Source: Jatrophihabitans endophyticus
GTDB lineage: Bacteria > Actinomycetota > Actinomycetes > Mycobacteriales > Jatrophihabitantaceae
Direction: 5' to 3'
DNA: 64,000 nt
NCBI RefSeq assembly: GCF_900129455.1
Contig: NZ_FQVU01000005.1
Span: 62,001-126,000, forward strand
How positions within the stretch are numbered: position 1 is the first letter of the stretch; each line of letters opens with the position of its first letter. Shown here in pieces: positions 45,437 to 54,873 of the stretch. A model generated the notes under the pieces. The model was not told the origin of the DNA, searched no databases, and saw nothing but the letters and a program-made list of their open reading frames with translations. Made by a program: the position numbers and the translations under genes.

Positions 45437-46377
45437 GCGGTGATCTCCTCGGTGGCGGGGTCGGTCGGGTCGCCGGTGAGGGCGAGGAAGGCGGCCTCGA
45501 GACCGGCGCTGCTGATCTCGATGTCCTTCGCCTGCGGGTATTGGCCGAGCAGGGCACGCACGGCGGCGTCGGAGTCGGCGCAGGTGAGCACGACCGCGTC
45601 ACCCCGGCTGTCGGTCGCGGTGACGCCCGGCAGCGCGGCGAGCGCGCCGAGGTCCGCCCCGGGCAGGGTGGCGCGCAGCGTGCGACCGCCGACCATCGCC
45701 TTGATCTCGTTGGCCGGCCCGTCCGCCACGACGCGCCCCTGGGCCATGAGGACGACCCGGTCGGCGTAGCGGTCCGCCTCCTCGAGGTAGTGCGTGGCGA
45801 ACAGCACGGTCTTGCCGCCGCGGGCGAACGCGCGCACCGCCTCCCAGAACGTGTGCCGCCCCTCGACGTCCATCGCCACCGTCGGCTCGTCGAGCACCAG
45901 CAGGTCGGGGTTGCTGACCAGGGCCATCGCCGCGCGGACGCGCTGGGTCTGACCACCGGACAGCTTGGTGGTGCGCCGGTCGGCGACGTCGAGGGTCCCG
46001 GTGATCTGCAGGACCTCGTCGACCGGCAGCGGGTCGGTGTAGAAGGAGCCGGTCATGGTCAGCAGTTCCCGCACGCTGAGAAAGGCGATCAGCCCGCCCG
46101 TCTGCAGCATCGCGCCGACGGCGCCCTCGGCGATGGCCTGCGCCGGCGGCCGGCCGAACAGGCCGACCTCGCCGGCGTCGGGCCGGGTCAGGCCGAGCAG
46201 CATGTCGATGGTGGTCGACTTGCCCGCGCCGTTCGGGCCGAGCAGAGCCACCGTCTCGCCCGGCGCGACGGCCAGGTCGAGACCGCGGACGGCCCGGACG
46301 ACACCGGCCGGGGTCCGGAACGACTTGTGCAAACCGCGCAGCGCAACGCCGGCGCTCGGCGCGTCCGATCTCGTCAT
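45433..46377 (-). CDS. ABC transporter ATP-binding protein
   Basis: A 314-residue ATPase that powers the ABC-2 permease. Walker A GPNGAGKST, Q-loop in MLQTGGLIAFLSV, signature LSGGQTQRV, Walker B LLVLDEP and the H-loop FATHYLEEAD are complete. The C-terminal ~80 residues form the extension found in DrrA-like exporter ATPases. The ATG at 46377 gives the normal start; 147 bp separate it from the divergent lysS start, the likely site of both promoters and of regulation by the two-component system. Confidence 0.93.
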   Translation of the reverse strand: MTRSDAPSAGVALRGLHKSFRTPAGVVRAVRGLDLAVAPGETVALLGPNGAGKSTTIDMLLGLTRPDAGEVGLFGRPPAQAIAEGAVGAMLQTGGLIAFLSVRELLTMTGSFYTDPLPVDEVLQITGTLDVADRRTTKLSGGQTQRVRAAMALVSNPDLLVLDEPTVAMDVEGRHTFWEAVRAFARGGKTVLFATHYLEEADRYADRVVLMAQGRVVADGPANEIKAMVGGRTLRATLPGADLGALAALPGVTATDSRGDAVVLTCADSDAAVRALLGQYPQAKDIEISSAGLEAAFLALTGDPTDPATEEITA

Positions 46378-46524
46378 GCCCGCAACTATTCGCCGGTCGC
46401 CGTCGGCGCGGCAGTGTGCGCGCCGCCGTGCTGGCCGTGACATTCGTCAGGTGCGGCGCCCGCTGCGGGCCGGGACCGGCATGCGGCGCAAAGCCGGCCG
46501 ATCGCGTCGATAGGCTCACCCTCC

Positions 46525-48033
46525 GTGAGCGATGACCCAGCCGCCGGCGAGGACACCGCGGCCGACGACCTGCCCGAGCAGCTGCGCGTCCGTCGCGAGA
46601 AGTACGACCGCCTCGTCGCCGATCCGGCCCGCGCGCCGTTCCCTGTCCACGTCGCCCGCACCACCACCCTGGCGCAGGTGCGCGCGGCGCACCCCGACCT
46701 CGGGCCCGGCACCGAGACCGGGGTGGTCGAGGGCGTGACCGGCCGGGTCATCCATGTGCGCAACACCGGCAAGCTGTGCTTCGCGATGCTGCGCGAGGAC
46801 GACGGCGAACTGCAGGTGATGCTCTCGCTCGACCGCGTGGGTGCCGACGCGTTGGCGGCGTGGAAAGCCGACGTCGATCTCGGTGACCTCGTCTTCGTGC
46901 GCGGCGAGGTCGTGTCGTCCAAACGCGGGGAACTGTCGATTCTCGCCGACGAGTACCGCATCACGGCAAAAGCGTTGCGACCGTTGCCGGTGGCGCACAA
47001 ACCGTTGTCCGACGAGATGCGGGTGCGCCAGCGCTACGTCGACCTGATCGTGCGGCCCGAGGCGCGCACGATGGTGCACACGCGCGCGCAGGTACTGCGG
47101 TCGCTGCGATCCACGCTGGACTCGCGTCGGTACCTGGAGGTCGAAACACCGATCCTGCAGGCGGTGCACGGCGGTGCGGCCGCGCGTCCGTTCCACACCC
47201 ATCTGTTCGCCTTCGACCAGGAAATGTCGCTGCGAATAGCCACCGAGCTGTATCTCAAGCGCTGCATCGTCGGTGGTATCGAGCGCGTTTACGAGATCGG
47301 GCCGACGTTTCGCAACGAAGGCGTCGATTCCAGCCACTCGCCGGAGTTCACGATGCTCGAGGCCTATCAGGCCTACGGCGACTACGACACCATGGCCGAT
47401 CTCACCCGTTCGCTGATCCTCGACGCCGCTCGGTCGGTCGATCTCGAGACACCGGTGACCGCCGACGGCACCGAGATCGACCTGGCCGGCGAATGGCGCA
47501 CGGTGCGGGTGCACGACGCGGTGGCCGGCGCGCTCGGCGAGGCCGTGGACGCCGACACCGACGTCCCCACGCTGCGCGCGCTCGCCGAGCGTGCGGGCGT
47601 GACGCTCCACCCGGACTGGGGCGCGGGGGAGATCGTGCTGGAACTCTACGAGAAGCTGGTCGAGCACACCCTGGTGCAGCCGACGTTCGTGCGCGACTAC
47701 CCGGTCTCGGTCCGCCCGCTGGCCCGCCCGCACCGCGACGACCCGCGGCTGGCCGAGGCGTGGGACCTCATCATCGGCGGCGTCGAGATCGCGCCGGCGT
47801 ACTCCGAGCTCGTCGACCCGGTCGAGCAGCGTCGCCGCCTGGTCGAGCAGTCGATGGCCGCCGCGAAGGGCGATCCCGAGGCGATGGAGCTGGACGAGGA
47901 CTTCCTGCGGGCGCTGGAGTACGGCATGCCGCCGACCGGCGGCATGGGCATGGGCGTGGACCGATTGATCATGGTGCTGACCGGGCGCGGTATACGCGAG
48001 ACCATTCTGTTCCCGCTTCTCAAGCCGCTCTAA
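46525..48033 (+). CDS. lysS: lysyl-tRNA synthetase (class II)
   Basis: A 502-residue class II aminoacyl-tRNA synthetase. An N-terminal OB-fold (GVVEGVTGRVIHVRNTGKLCF) is followed by the catalytic core with motif 2-like FRNEGVDSSHSPEFTMLE and motif 3 GMGMGVDRLIMVLTG. Length matches actinobacterial LysS. The GTG at 46525 gives the standard N-terminus. Part of the gene (about 46860-47490) uses more A/T-ending codons than its ends and neighbours, a possible sign of recombination. lsr2 follows after 98 bp, as in Mycobacterium. Confidence 0.96.
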   Translation: MSDDPAAGEDTAADDLPEQLRVRREKYDRLVADPARAPFPVHVARTTTLAQVRAAHPDLGPGTETGVVEGVTGRVIHVRNTGKLCFAMLREDDGELQVMLSLDRVGADALAAWKADVDLGDLVFVRGEVVSSKRGELSILADEYRITAKALRPLPVAHKPLSDEMRVRQRYVDLIVRPEARTMVHTRAQVLRSLRSTLDSRRYLEVETPILQAVHGGAAARPFHTHLFAFDQEMSLRIATELYLKRCIVGGIERVYEIGPTFRNEGVDSSHSPEFTMLEAYQAYGDYDTMADLTRSLILDAARSVDLETPVTADGTEIDLAGEWRTVRVHDAVAGALGEAVDADTDVPTLRALAERAGVTLHPDWGAGEIVLELYEKLVEHTLVQPTFVRDYPVSVRPLARPHRDDPRLAEAWDLIIGGVEIAPAYSELVDPVEQRRRLVEQSMAAAKGDPEAMELDEDFLRALEYGMPPTGGMGMGVDRLIMVLTGRGIRETILFPLLKPL

Positions 48034-48131
48034 TTCGACGCACGGTTCGCGGTCGGTGCTGCCGTCGGCAATTCGAGTGCTGCGCTAGGGTGGCGAGGAC
48101 ACCTCGTTCCTCGTAGAGAATGGTTTTGCAC

Positions 48132-48470
48132 ATGGCGCAGAAAACGGTCGTCACGCTCATCGACGATCTGGACGAAGGCACGGCGGACGAAACCGTTCTG
48201 TTCGGCATCGACGGGTCGAGTTACGAAATCGATCTTTCGTCGAAGAACGCCGCGCAGCTGCGTGACTCGCTCGCGAAGTACGTGGCCAATGCGCGACGCG
48301 CTTCGGGCAGGTCGCGGCAGCCCGGCGCGGTCCGCCGGGGGCGCCCGGCGCGGGGCGACCGCGAGCAGACGCAGGCAATTCGGGAATGGGCCCGTAATCA
48401 CGACTACAAGGTGGGCGAGAAGGGTCGAATCCCGGCGCACATCGTCGAGGCGTACAACGCGCAGAACTGA
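48132..48470 (+). CDS. lsr2: nucleoid-associated xenogeneic silencer Lsr2
   Basis: A 112-residue H-NS-like protein that bridges DNA and silences AT-rich genes. The N-terminal oligomerisation domain (AQKTVVTLIDDLDEGTADE ... SYEIDLSSKNAAQLRDSLAKY) is followed by an RRGRPARGD AT-hook-like linker and the C-terminal DNA-binding helices (IREWARNHDYKVGEKGRIPAHIVEAY). All are classic Lsr2. I chose the ATG at 48132; an in-frame ATG at 48120 would add four residues. Codon use is less GC-rich at third positions than neighbours, as in the middle of lysS. Confidence 0.95.
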   Translation: MAQKTVVTLIDDLDEGTADETVLFGIDGSSYEIDLSSKNAAQLRDSLAKYVANARRASGRSRQPGAVRRGRPARGDREQTQAIREWARNHDYKVGEKGRIPAHIVEAYNAQN

Positions 48471-48767
48471 CGTCGCACCGAATTCGCGGGGCACGGCGGC
48501 ACCGACCGTCGCCTCGTCCGAGCCCGGGCCGGGCACCGCGCCGGCCCGGGCTCGTGCCCGTCGTGGGCGGCGGCCGTTCGCCCGCGGCTTAACGACCGCC
48601 GGCATCATCGGGGCCGCTGCGTCGTTGACCCCGGTGGATGCCCCGCCACCGCGCCTCGGGCGTCCGGACCGGTCCACCACGGGTGAGCCGGGTGTTCGTC
48701 ACCTGTGCGGACTACAGTTGGACGTGCAGGACGCAGCGGAAATCGGCGCGGAAGGAGCTGCCCCCAG

Positions 48768-51278
48768 ATGTTCGAACGGTTCACAGACCGCGCGCGGCGC
48801 GTAGTCGTCCTGGCCCAGGAAGAGGCCAGGATGCTCAACCACAACTACATCGGCACCGAGCACATCCTGCTCGGGCTCATCCACGAGGGCGAGGGCGTGG
48901 CGGCCAAGGCCCTGGAATCCCTCGGCATCTCCCTCGATGCCGTCCGCCAGCAGGTCGAGGAGATCATCGGCCAGGGCCAGCAGGCGCCGAGCGGGCACAT
49001 CCCGTTCACGCCGCGGGCCAAGAAGGTGCTCGAGCTCTCGCTGCGCGAGGCGCTGCAGCTCGGCCACAACTACATCGGCACCGAGCACATCCTGCTCGGG
49101 TTGATCCGCGAGGGCGAGGGCGTGGCCGCGCAGGTGCTGGTCAAGCTCGGTGCCGACCTCAACAAGGTCCGCCAGCAGGTCATCCAGCTGCTCAACGGCT
49201 ACCAGAGCAAGGAGCCCGCCGGCACCGCGGCCGAGGCCACGCCGTCCACGAGCCTGGTGCTCGACCAGTTCGGCCGCAACCTCACCCAGGCCGCCCGCGA
49301 AGGCAAGCTCGACCCGGTCATCGGGCGCGAGAAGGAGATCGAGCGCCTCATGCAGGTGCTCAGCCGCCGCACCAAGAACAACCCGGTGCTCATCGGCGAG
49401 CCCGGCGTCGGCAAGACCGCCGTCGTCGAGGGGCTGTCGCAGGCCATCGTCAAGGGCGAGGTCCCCGAGACGCTGAAGGACAAGCAGCTCTACACGCTCG
49501 ACCTCGGCTCGCTGGTCGCGGGCTCCCGCTACCGCGGTGACTTCGAGGAGCGCCTGAAGAAGGTGCTCAAGGAGATTCGCACCCGCGGCGACATCATCAT
49601 GTTCATCGACGAGATCCACACCCTCGTCGGTGCCGGTGCCGCCGAGGGCGCGATCGACGCGGCGTCCATCCTCAAGCCGATGCTCGCGCGCGGCGAGCTG
49701 CAGACCATCGGTGCGACCACCCTCGACGAGTACCGCAAGTACCTGGAGAAGGACGCCGCGCTGGAGCGGCGCTTCCAGCCCATCCAGGTGGGTGAGCCGA
49801 CGGTCGCGCACACCATCGAGATCCTCAAGGGCCTGCGCGACCGCTACGAGGCGCACCACCGCATCTCGATCACCGACGCCGCGCTGGTGTCGGCCGCCGG
49901 GCTGGCCGATCGCTACATCAGCGACCGGTTCCTGCCCGACAAGGCCATCGACCTGATCGACGAGGCCGGCGCCCGCATGCGCATCCGTCGCATGACCGCG
50001 CCGCCGGACCTGCGCGAGTTCGACGACCGCATCGCCGACGTGCGGCGCGAGAAGGAGAGCTCGATCGACGCGCAGGACTTCGAGAAGGCCGCGTCGTTGC
50101 GCGACAAGGAGAAGAACCTGCTCGCCGAGAAGGGCAAGCGCGAGGCCGAGTGGAAGGCCGGCGACCTCGATGTCGTGGCCGAGGTCGACGACGAGCAGAT
50201 CGCCGAGGTGCTGGCGATCTGGACGGGCATCCCGGTCTTCAAGCTGACCGAGGAGGAGACCGCCCGGCTGCTGCGCATGGAGGACGAGCTGCACAAGCGC
50301 GTCATCGGCCAGGAGCAGGCGATCAAGGCCGTCTCGCAGGCGATCCGGCGTACCCGCGCCGGCCTGAAGGACCCGAAGCGTCCCGGTGGCTCGTTCATCT
50401 TCGCCGGGCCGTCCGGCGTTGGTAAGACCGAGCTGTCCAAGACGCTGGCCGAGTTCCTCTTCGGCGACGACGACGCGCTCATCCAGATCGACATGTCCGA
50501 GTTCCACGACCGGTACACCGTGTCGCGGCTCGTCGGTGCGCCCCCCGGCTACGTCGGCTACGACGAGGGCGGCCAGCTGACCGAGAAGGTGCGGCGCAAG
50601 CCGTTCAGCGTGGTGCTCTTCGACGAGGTCGAGAAGGCCCACCCGGACGTCTTCAACACGCTGCTGCAGGTGCTCGAGGACGGTCGGTTGACCGACGGCC
50701 AGGGCCGGATCGTGGACTTCAAGAACACGGTGCTGATCCTGACCACCAACCTCGGGACGCGGGACGTCTCGAAGGCGGTCTCGCTCGGCTTCGCCGCGGC
50801 CAACGACACCGAGTCGAACTACGAGCGGATGAAGCAGAAGGTCAACGACGAGCTGAAGCAGCACTTCCGCCCGGAGTTCCTCAACCGCATCGACGACATC
50901 ATCGTGTTCCACCAGCTCAGCCAGGCCGAGATCGTGCGCATCGTCGATCTCATGCTCGCCCGCCTCGACGTCCAGCTGCGCAACAAGGACATGGGCATCG
51001 AGCTGACCCAGGACGCGAAGAACCTGCTCGCCGAGAAGGGGTACGACCCCGTGCTGGGGGCGCGTCCGCTGCGCCGCACCATCCAGCGTGAGATCGAGGA
51101 CCCGCTCTCGGAGAAGATCCTCTTCGGCGAGCTCGAGGCCGGCCAGATCGTGCTGATCGACGCCGAGCCGGTCGACCCGATGAAGAAGGACGGCGCCCAG
51201 CAGTTCTCCTTCCGCGGCGAGGCCAAGCCCTCCGCGCTCGCCCTCGACGAGCCGGCGGCGAACGTCTCCGCCGACTGA
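48768..51278 (+). CDS. clpC: ATP-dependent Clp protease ATPase subunit ClpC
   Basis: An 836-residue Hsp100 unfoldase that feeds substrates to ClpP. Two Clp_N repeats at the start (both with [14 protein letters not shown]-type sequence), Walker A GEPGVGKT in the first AAA domain, a UVR-like coiled middle region ([15 protein letters not shown]), and Walker A GPSGVGKT in the second. The ATG at 48768 has AAGGAG ten bases upstream. The 297-bp gap from lsr2 probably contains its promoter, but I see no certain ClgR-type operator. A strong hairpin follows the stop. Confidence 0.96.
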   Translation: MFERFTDRARRVVVLAQEEARMLNHNYIGTEHILLGLIHEGEGVAAKALESLGISLDAVRQQVEEIIGQGQQAPSGHIPFTPRAKKVLELSLREALQLGHNYIGTEHILLGLIREGEGVAAQVLVKLGADLNKVRQQVIQLLNGYQSKEPAGTAAEATPSTSLVLDQFGRNLTQAAREGKLDPVIGREKEIERLMQVLSRRTKNNPVLIGEPGVGKTAVVEGLSQAIVKGEVPETLKDKQLYTLDLGSLVAGSRYRGDFEERLKKVLKEIRTRGDIIMFIDEIHTLVGAGAAEGAIDAASILKPMLARGELQTIGATTLDEYRKYLEKDAALERRFQPIQVGEPTVAHTIEILKGLRDRYEAHHRISITDAALVSAAGLADRYISDRFLPDKAIDLIDEAGARMRIRRMTAPPDLREFDDRIADVRREKESSIDAQDFEKAASLRDKEKNLLAEKGKREAEWKAGDLDVVAEVDDEQIAEVLAIWTGIPVFKLTEEETARLLRMEDELHKRVIGQEQAIKAVSQAIRRTRAGLKDPKRPGGSFIFAGPSGVGKTELSKTLAEFLFGDDDALIQIDMSEFHDRYTVSRLVGAPPGYVGYDEGGQLTEKVRRKPFSVVLFDEVEKAHPDVFNTLLQVLEDGRLTDGQGRIVDFKNTVLILTTNLGTRDVSKAVSLGFAAANDTESNYERMKQKVNDELKQHFRPEFLNRIDDIIVFHQLSQAEIVRIVDLMLARLDVQLRNKDMGIELTQDAKNLLAEKGYDPVLGARPLRRTIQREIEDPLSEKILFGELEAGQIVLIDAEPVDPMKKDGAQQFSFRGEAKPSALALDEPAANVSAD

Positions 51279-51291
51279 CGCGACGCACGAC

Positions 51292-51330
51292 CGACGAGGC
51301 CCCGTGGACACCGTCCGCGGGGCCTCGTCG
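51292..51330 (+). terminator. hairpin terminator after clpC
   Basis: A perfect 13-bp stem CGACGAGGCCCCG (51292-51304) / CGGGGCCTCGTCG (51318-51330) with a 13-nt loop lies 14 bp after the clpC stop. There is no U-run after it, as is common for actinobacterial terminators. It probably ends the clpC transcript before the divergent-function TMEM175-like gene at 51408. Confidence 0.75.
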
Positions 51331-51407
51331 CGTCACCGCCTCTCACCACTCGAGCTGCGTTCCGGCCGCCGGGCGTGGACGGGGCGGCTGCTCGCTAGGG
51401 TGCGGGC

Positions 51408-52064
51408 GTGCCCGACACCGACTCACCGGAGCAGGAACGCAGCCGCGATCTCGACCGGCTGCTGACCTTCGTCGACGCCATCGTGGCGATTGCGATCACG
51501 CTGCTGGTGCTGCCGCTCGCCGAGCTCGCCGGCGAGGTGCACGAGGGCGACTCGGCGTGGCACACGATCCGTGAGCACGGGGGTGAGTTCGGGGCCTTCG
51601 TGCTCAGCTTCCTGGTCATCGCGCGCATCTGGCTCGCCCAACACCGCGTGGTGCGCGGGGCGATCGACAGCGACCGGCGTTTCGCCGCCGGGCTGCTGGC
51701 GTGGTCGCTGACGATCGTCTTCCTGCCGTTTCCCACCGCCCTCCTCGCCGACGCGGGCAGCCAGGCCGTGACGAAGGTCTGCTACATCGGGACGCTCGCA
51801 CTGAGCTCGGCCCTGCTCGCCCTCGTGGCCGTCGGCGTGCGCCGGCAACTGCCCGCAGGTGCCGCGGCCCGGCCACGGGTGGCGCCGGCCGCGATCGATG
51901 CGGTCATCTTCGCCGTCGCGCTCGGCCTCTGCCTGCTGCTGCCGGTGCTGAGCTACTGGCCGCTGCTGCTGCTCACCGTCGCCGACAACGTCGACGGGCT
52001 GCAGCACCGCTACGTCACGCGCCGCCGCCGGCACCGCGTCGAGGGTCAGGACGGCAGCGCGTAG
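51408..52064 (+). CDS. TMEM175-like potassium channel family protein
   Basis: A 218-residue membrane protein with about six helices. The first helix carries the family signature in the form FVDAIVAIAITLLVLPL (FSDxxxAIxxT in TMEM175), and later helices include FLVIARIWLAQHRVV and AAGLLAWSLTIVFLPFPT. Bacterial TMEM175 proteins form tetrameric K+-permeable channels. Activity here is inferred from the motif. The GTG at 51408 gives a start before the first helix. Its 3' end overlaps the convergent mutY gene by 19 bp. Confidence 0.85.
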   Translation: MPDTDSPEQERSRDLDRLLTFVDAIVAIAITLLVLPLAELAGEVHEGDSAWHTIREHGGEFGAFVLSFLVIARIWLAQHRVVRGAIDSDRRFAAGLLAWSLTIVFLPFPTALLADAGSQAVTKVCYIGTLALSSALLALVAVGVRRQLPAGAAARPRVAPAAIDAVIFAVALGLCLLLPVLSYWPLLLLTVADNVDGLQHRYVTRRRRHRVEGQDGSA

Positions 52065-52942
52065 GTGCCGTCGGGCAGCGGGTCGACCAGGCCGTCGGCC
52101 ACCAGGCTGTCCAGCGAGCGCTCCCGCTGCACGTCGTCGGTCCAGACGACGTCCAGGGCGGCCTTGCCGACCGGGTGCCGCGCGTCGCGCAGGACGCCGA
52201 GCAGCAGCCCGCGCACCTGCCGGTCGGTGCCCACGAACCGCTGCGGCCGGACGGTCGGGCCCTCGTACGCCGGTGAGCCGGCGGCCAGCCACGCACAGTC
52301 CGCCGCGACCGGGCACGAGCCGCAGCGGGGTGTCCGCGCGACGCACACCAGCGCGCCGAGCTCCATGAGCGCGACGCCGAAGCGGGCCGATCGCTCGGCG
52401 TCGGCCGGCAGCAGCGCCTCGACCGCGGCGAGGTCACGCGTCGTCGCGGGCGGCCCGGGGTCACCCCGGCCCAGCACCGCGCGGGCGACGACCCGTCTCA
52501 CGTTGGTGTCGACGACGGGATGCCGCTGCCGGTAGGCGAACGCCGCCACCGCTCGCGCGGTGTAGGCGCCGATGCCGGGCAGGGCGAGCAGCGCGTCGAC
52601 GTCGTCCGGAACGATCCCGTCGTGCCGCGCGACGAGCTGCCGGGCGCACTCGTGCAGGCGCAGTGCCCGCCGGGGGTAGCCGAGCCGGCCCCACATCCGC
52701 ACCGCGTCGCCCGGCGCGGCCGCGGCGAGCGCCGCCGGCGTCGGCCAGCGCGCGAGCCACGCGGCGTACGCGGGCAGCACCCGGTTCACCGGAGTCTGCT
52801 GCAGCATGATCTCGCTGACGAGCACCGCCCAGGCCCCGGCGCCCGGCTCCCGCCAGGGCAGCTCGCGCGCCTCCCGGTCGTACCAGGCGAGGACGGGCCC
52901 GGCGAGAGCCGACTCGGCGCGGGCAGGGACGGAGGGCGGCAT
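52046..52942 (-). CDS. mutY: A/G-specific adenine glycosylase MutY
   Basis: Removes adenine mispaired with 8-oxoguanine. The 298-residue protein has the catalytic Glu region SEIMLQQTPVNRVLP, the helix-hairpin-helix LPGIGAYTARAVAAFAY with the following VDTNVRRV Asp, and a [4Fe-4S] motif C-X6-C-X2-C-X5-C (CVARTPRCGSCPVAADC). The C-terminal NUDIX-like domain of E. coli MutY is shortened, as in other actinobacteria. I chose the ATG at 52942. It diverges from the membrane-anchored gene at 53060 and overlaps the TMEM175-like gene at its 3' end. Confidence 0.93.
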   Translation of the reverse strand: MPPSVPARAESALAGPVLAWYDREARELPWREPGAGAWAVLVSEIMLQQTPVNRVLPAYAAWLARWPTPAALAAAAPGDAVRMWGRLGYPRRALRLHECARQLVARHDGIVPDDVDALLALPGIGAYTARAVAAFAYRQRHPVVDTNVRRVVARAVLGRGDPGPPATTRDLAAVEALLPADAERSARFGVALMELGALVCVARTPRCGSCPVAADCAWLAAGSPAYEGPTVRPQRFVGTDRQVRGLLLGVLRDARHPVGKAALDVVWTDDVQRERSLDSLVADGLVDPLPDGTYALPS

Positions 52943-53059
52943 ACCGACCGCATCCTCGCACGCCCGGCGGGCCGCCCCGGCCACGGTGCCGGCCGCCGCC
53001 GGCCCCTTGCGCGCGTCGGCGGGAGCCTGCCCGCTCCAGCCGCTAGCGTTACCCACGAC

Positions 53060-53746
53060 ATGTTCTCGCCCGTCGGAAACCTCCCGCCCTCGGTGTACTG
53101 GCGCCGCCGGCTGATCGTCATCGGGTCACTCGTCCTGCTGGTGGTGCTGGTGGCGCTGACCGTCCGGGCCGCCGTGGCCGGTGGCGGCGACGACGGGCCG
53201 GTCGCGGCGGGCAGCGGCGGCCCGAGCCCGTCGGGGACGACGACCGGGCCGGCCTCGTCGTCCGAGTCGCCCTCGTCGTCGGCGCCCACCTCGTCGACGC
53301 CGGCCAGCACGCCGCGCTCGACCTCGAAGTCGGCGTCGAGGTCGACCTCGGCGGCGCCCGTGCGGTGCGGCAAGGGCGATCTCGCCGTGCAGGCCGTCGT
53401 CGGCAAGAAGTCCTACGACGTCGGCGACCGGCCGGTCGTCGAGTTGCAGGTGACCAACACCGGGTCGCGACCGTGCGTCCAGGACCTCGCCGACCGCCAG
53501 GTCGTGCTCAAGGTCTACAACGGCGAGTCGCGCGTCTGGGGCAGCCACGACTGCGAGATCCAGCCCGGCACCGACGACCGGACGCTGCCGGTCGACCGTG
53601 CGGTACGGGTGAGCATCACGTGGTCGGGCCGGACGTCGCAGGAGGGGTGCAAGGGCACCCGCCAGCGGGTCGGTGCCGGCACCTACACGCTGTACGCGCA
53701 GCTCTCGGGCAAGAACGGCAAGGCGGCGCAGTTCACCATCGGGTGA
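53060..53746 (+). CDS. membrane-anchored protein with Ser-rich linker and beta-sandwich domain
   Basis: A 228-residue protein, probably with its C-terminus outside. One transmembrane helix (LIVIGSLVLLVVLVALTVRAAVA, about 18-40) is followed by a ~55-residue Ser/Thr/Pro linker and a globular domain (about 103-228). The domain has the alternating pattern of an immunoglobulin-like sandwich (SYDVGDRPVVELQVTNTGSRPC, VSITWSGRTSQEG, GAGTYTLYAQLSGK) with four cysteines likely in disulfides. I do not recognise a family; its position between mutY and disA matches Rv3587c in M. tuberculosis, from memory. It converges with disA. Confidence 0.8.
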   Translation: MFSPVGNLPPSVYWRRRLIVIGSLVLLVVLVALTVRAAVAGGGDDGPVAAGSGGPSPSGTTTGPASSSESPSSSAPTSSTPASTPRSTSKSASRSTSAAPVRCGKGDLAVQAVVGKKSYDVGDRPVVELQVTNTGSRPCVQDLADRQVVLKVYNGESRVWGSHDCEIQPGTDDRTLPVDRAVRVSITWSGRTSQEGCKGTRQRVGAGTYTLYAQLSGKNGKAAQFTIG

Positions 53747-53753
53747 GGCCGGC

Positions 53754-54836
53754 CTAGTTGAACCGGTCGATGATCGACACCTCGGCGAGGCGGGAGATGC
53801 CCTCGCGCACCGACCGCGCCCGGCCGTCGCCGACCCCGTCGACGACCTGCAGGTCCTCGACCGAGGCGGCCAGGATCTTCTGCAGCCCCCCGAAGTGCTC
53901 GACGACGCGGTCGAGGATCGACGCCGGCAACCGGGGCACCCGCGACAGCAACCGGTAGCCGCGCGGGCTCACCGCACTGTCCTGCGCCTCGGGCGTGCCC
54001 GGCAACCCCATCGCCCGGGCGACCTGGGTGAGGTCGAGCAGGTCGACGGCGGAGAGCTCGGCGAGCTCGCGCAGCACCGCCCCGGCGGTCCGCCCGGTGC
54101 GCCGCCCCACGGGCAGGTAGTCGCGGGCGATGAACTCGCGATCGGTGTCGGCGCCGGCCATCAGCTCGTCGAGCTGCAGCGCCAGCAGCCGGCCGTCGGT
54201 GCCGAGCTCGACCACGTGCCCGGTGACCTCGTCGGCGATGCGACGCACCATCTCGAGGCGCTGCGCGACGATGGCGGCGTCACGCACGGTGACGAGGTCC
54301 TCGATCTCCAGCGCCGACAGCGCCTGCGAGACCTCCTCCAGCCGCGAGGAGTACCGCTCGAGCGTCGCGATCGCCTGGTTGGCCCGCGACAGGATCTCGC
54401 CGGTGCTCTCCAGCACGTAGCGGCGGTCGCCGACGTAGAGGCTGATGATGCGCATCGACTGCGACACGGAGATGACCGGGTAGCCGGTCTGCAGCGCCAC
54501 CCGCTGCGCCGTGCGGTGCCGGGTGCCGGACTCCTCGGTCGGGATCGCCGGGTCGGGCATCAGATGCGTCGCCGAGTAGACGATGCGCAGCCCGTCGGTG
54601 GACAGCACGACCGCGCCGTCCATCTTGCACAGCTCGCGCAGCCGGGTGGAGGAGAACTCGACGTCGAGCGGGAAGCCGCCGGTGCACAACCGCTCGACGA
54701 CGTCGTCCCAGCCGATGACGATCAGCGCGCCGGTGTTGCCGCGCAGGATCCGTTCGAGGCCGTCACGGAGTCCCGTGCCCGGGGCGACGGTCGCGAGTGC
54801 CCCGCGCAGAGCGTCCTCGTGCTCGCTCGTCGGCAT
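53754..54836 (-). CDS. disA: diadenylate cyclase DisA
   Basis: DNA-integrity scanning protein that makes c-di-AMP from two ATP. The 360-residue protein has the DAC domain with DGA (73-75, [10 protein letters not shown]) and RHR (106-108, [11 protein letters not shown]), a central helical linker, and a C-terminal HhH DNA-binding domain ([19 protein letters not shown]). Length and motifs are normal. The ATG at 54836 follows the radA stop by 37 bp. radA and disA are typically co-transcribed, linking c-di-AMP to recombination intermediates. Confidence 0.96.
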   Translation of the reverse strand: MPTSEHEDALRGALATVAPGTGLRDGLERILRGNTGALIVIGWDDVVERLCTGGFPLDVEFSSTRLRELCKMDGAVVLSTDGLRIVYSATHLMPDPAIPTEESGTRHRTAQRVALQTGYPVISVSQSMRIISLYVGDRRYVLESTGEILSRANQAIATLERYSSRLEEVSQALSALEIEDLVTVRDAAIVAQRLEMVRRIADEVTGHVVELGTDGRLLALQLDELMAGADTDREFIARDYLPVGRRTGRTAGAVLRELAELSAVDLLDLTQVARAMGLPGTPEAQDSAVSPRGYRLLSRVPRLPASILDRVVEHFGGLQKILAASVEDLQVVDGVGDGRARSVREGISRLAEVSIIDRFN

Positions 54837-54873
54837 GGATCTCCCGTCCGCGGTCCGACCCGCCGGTGCGGGT

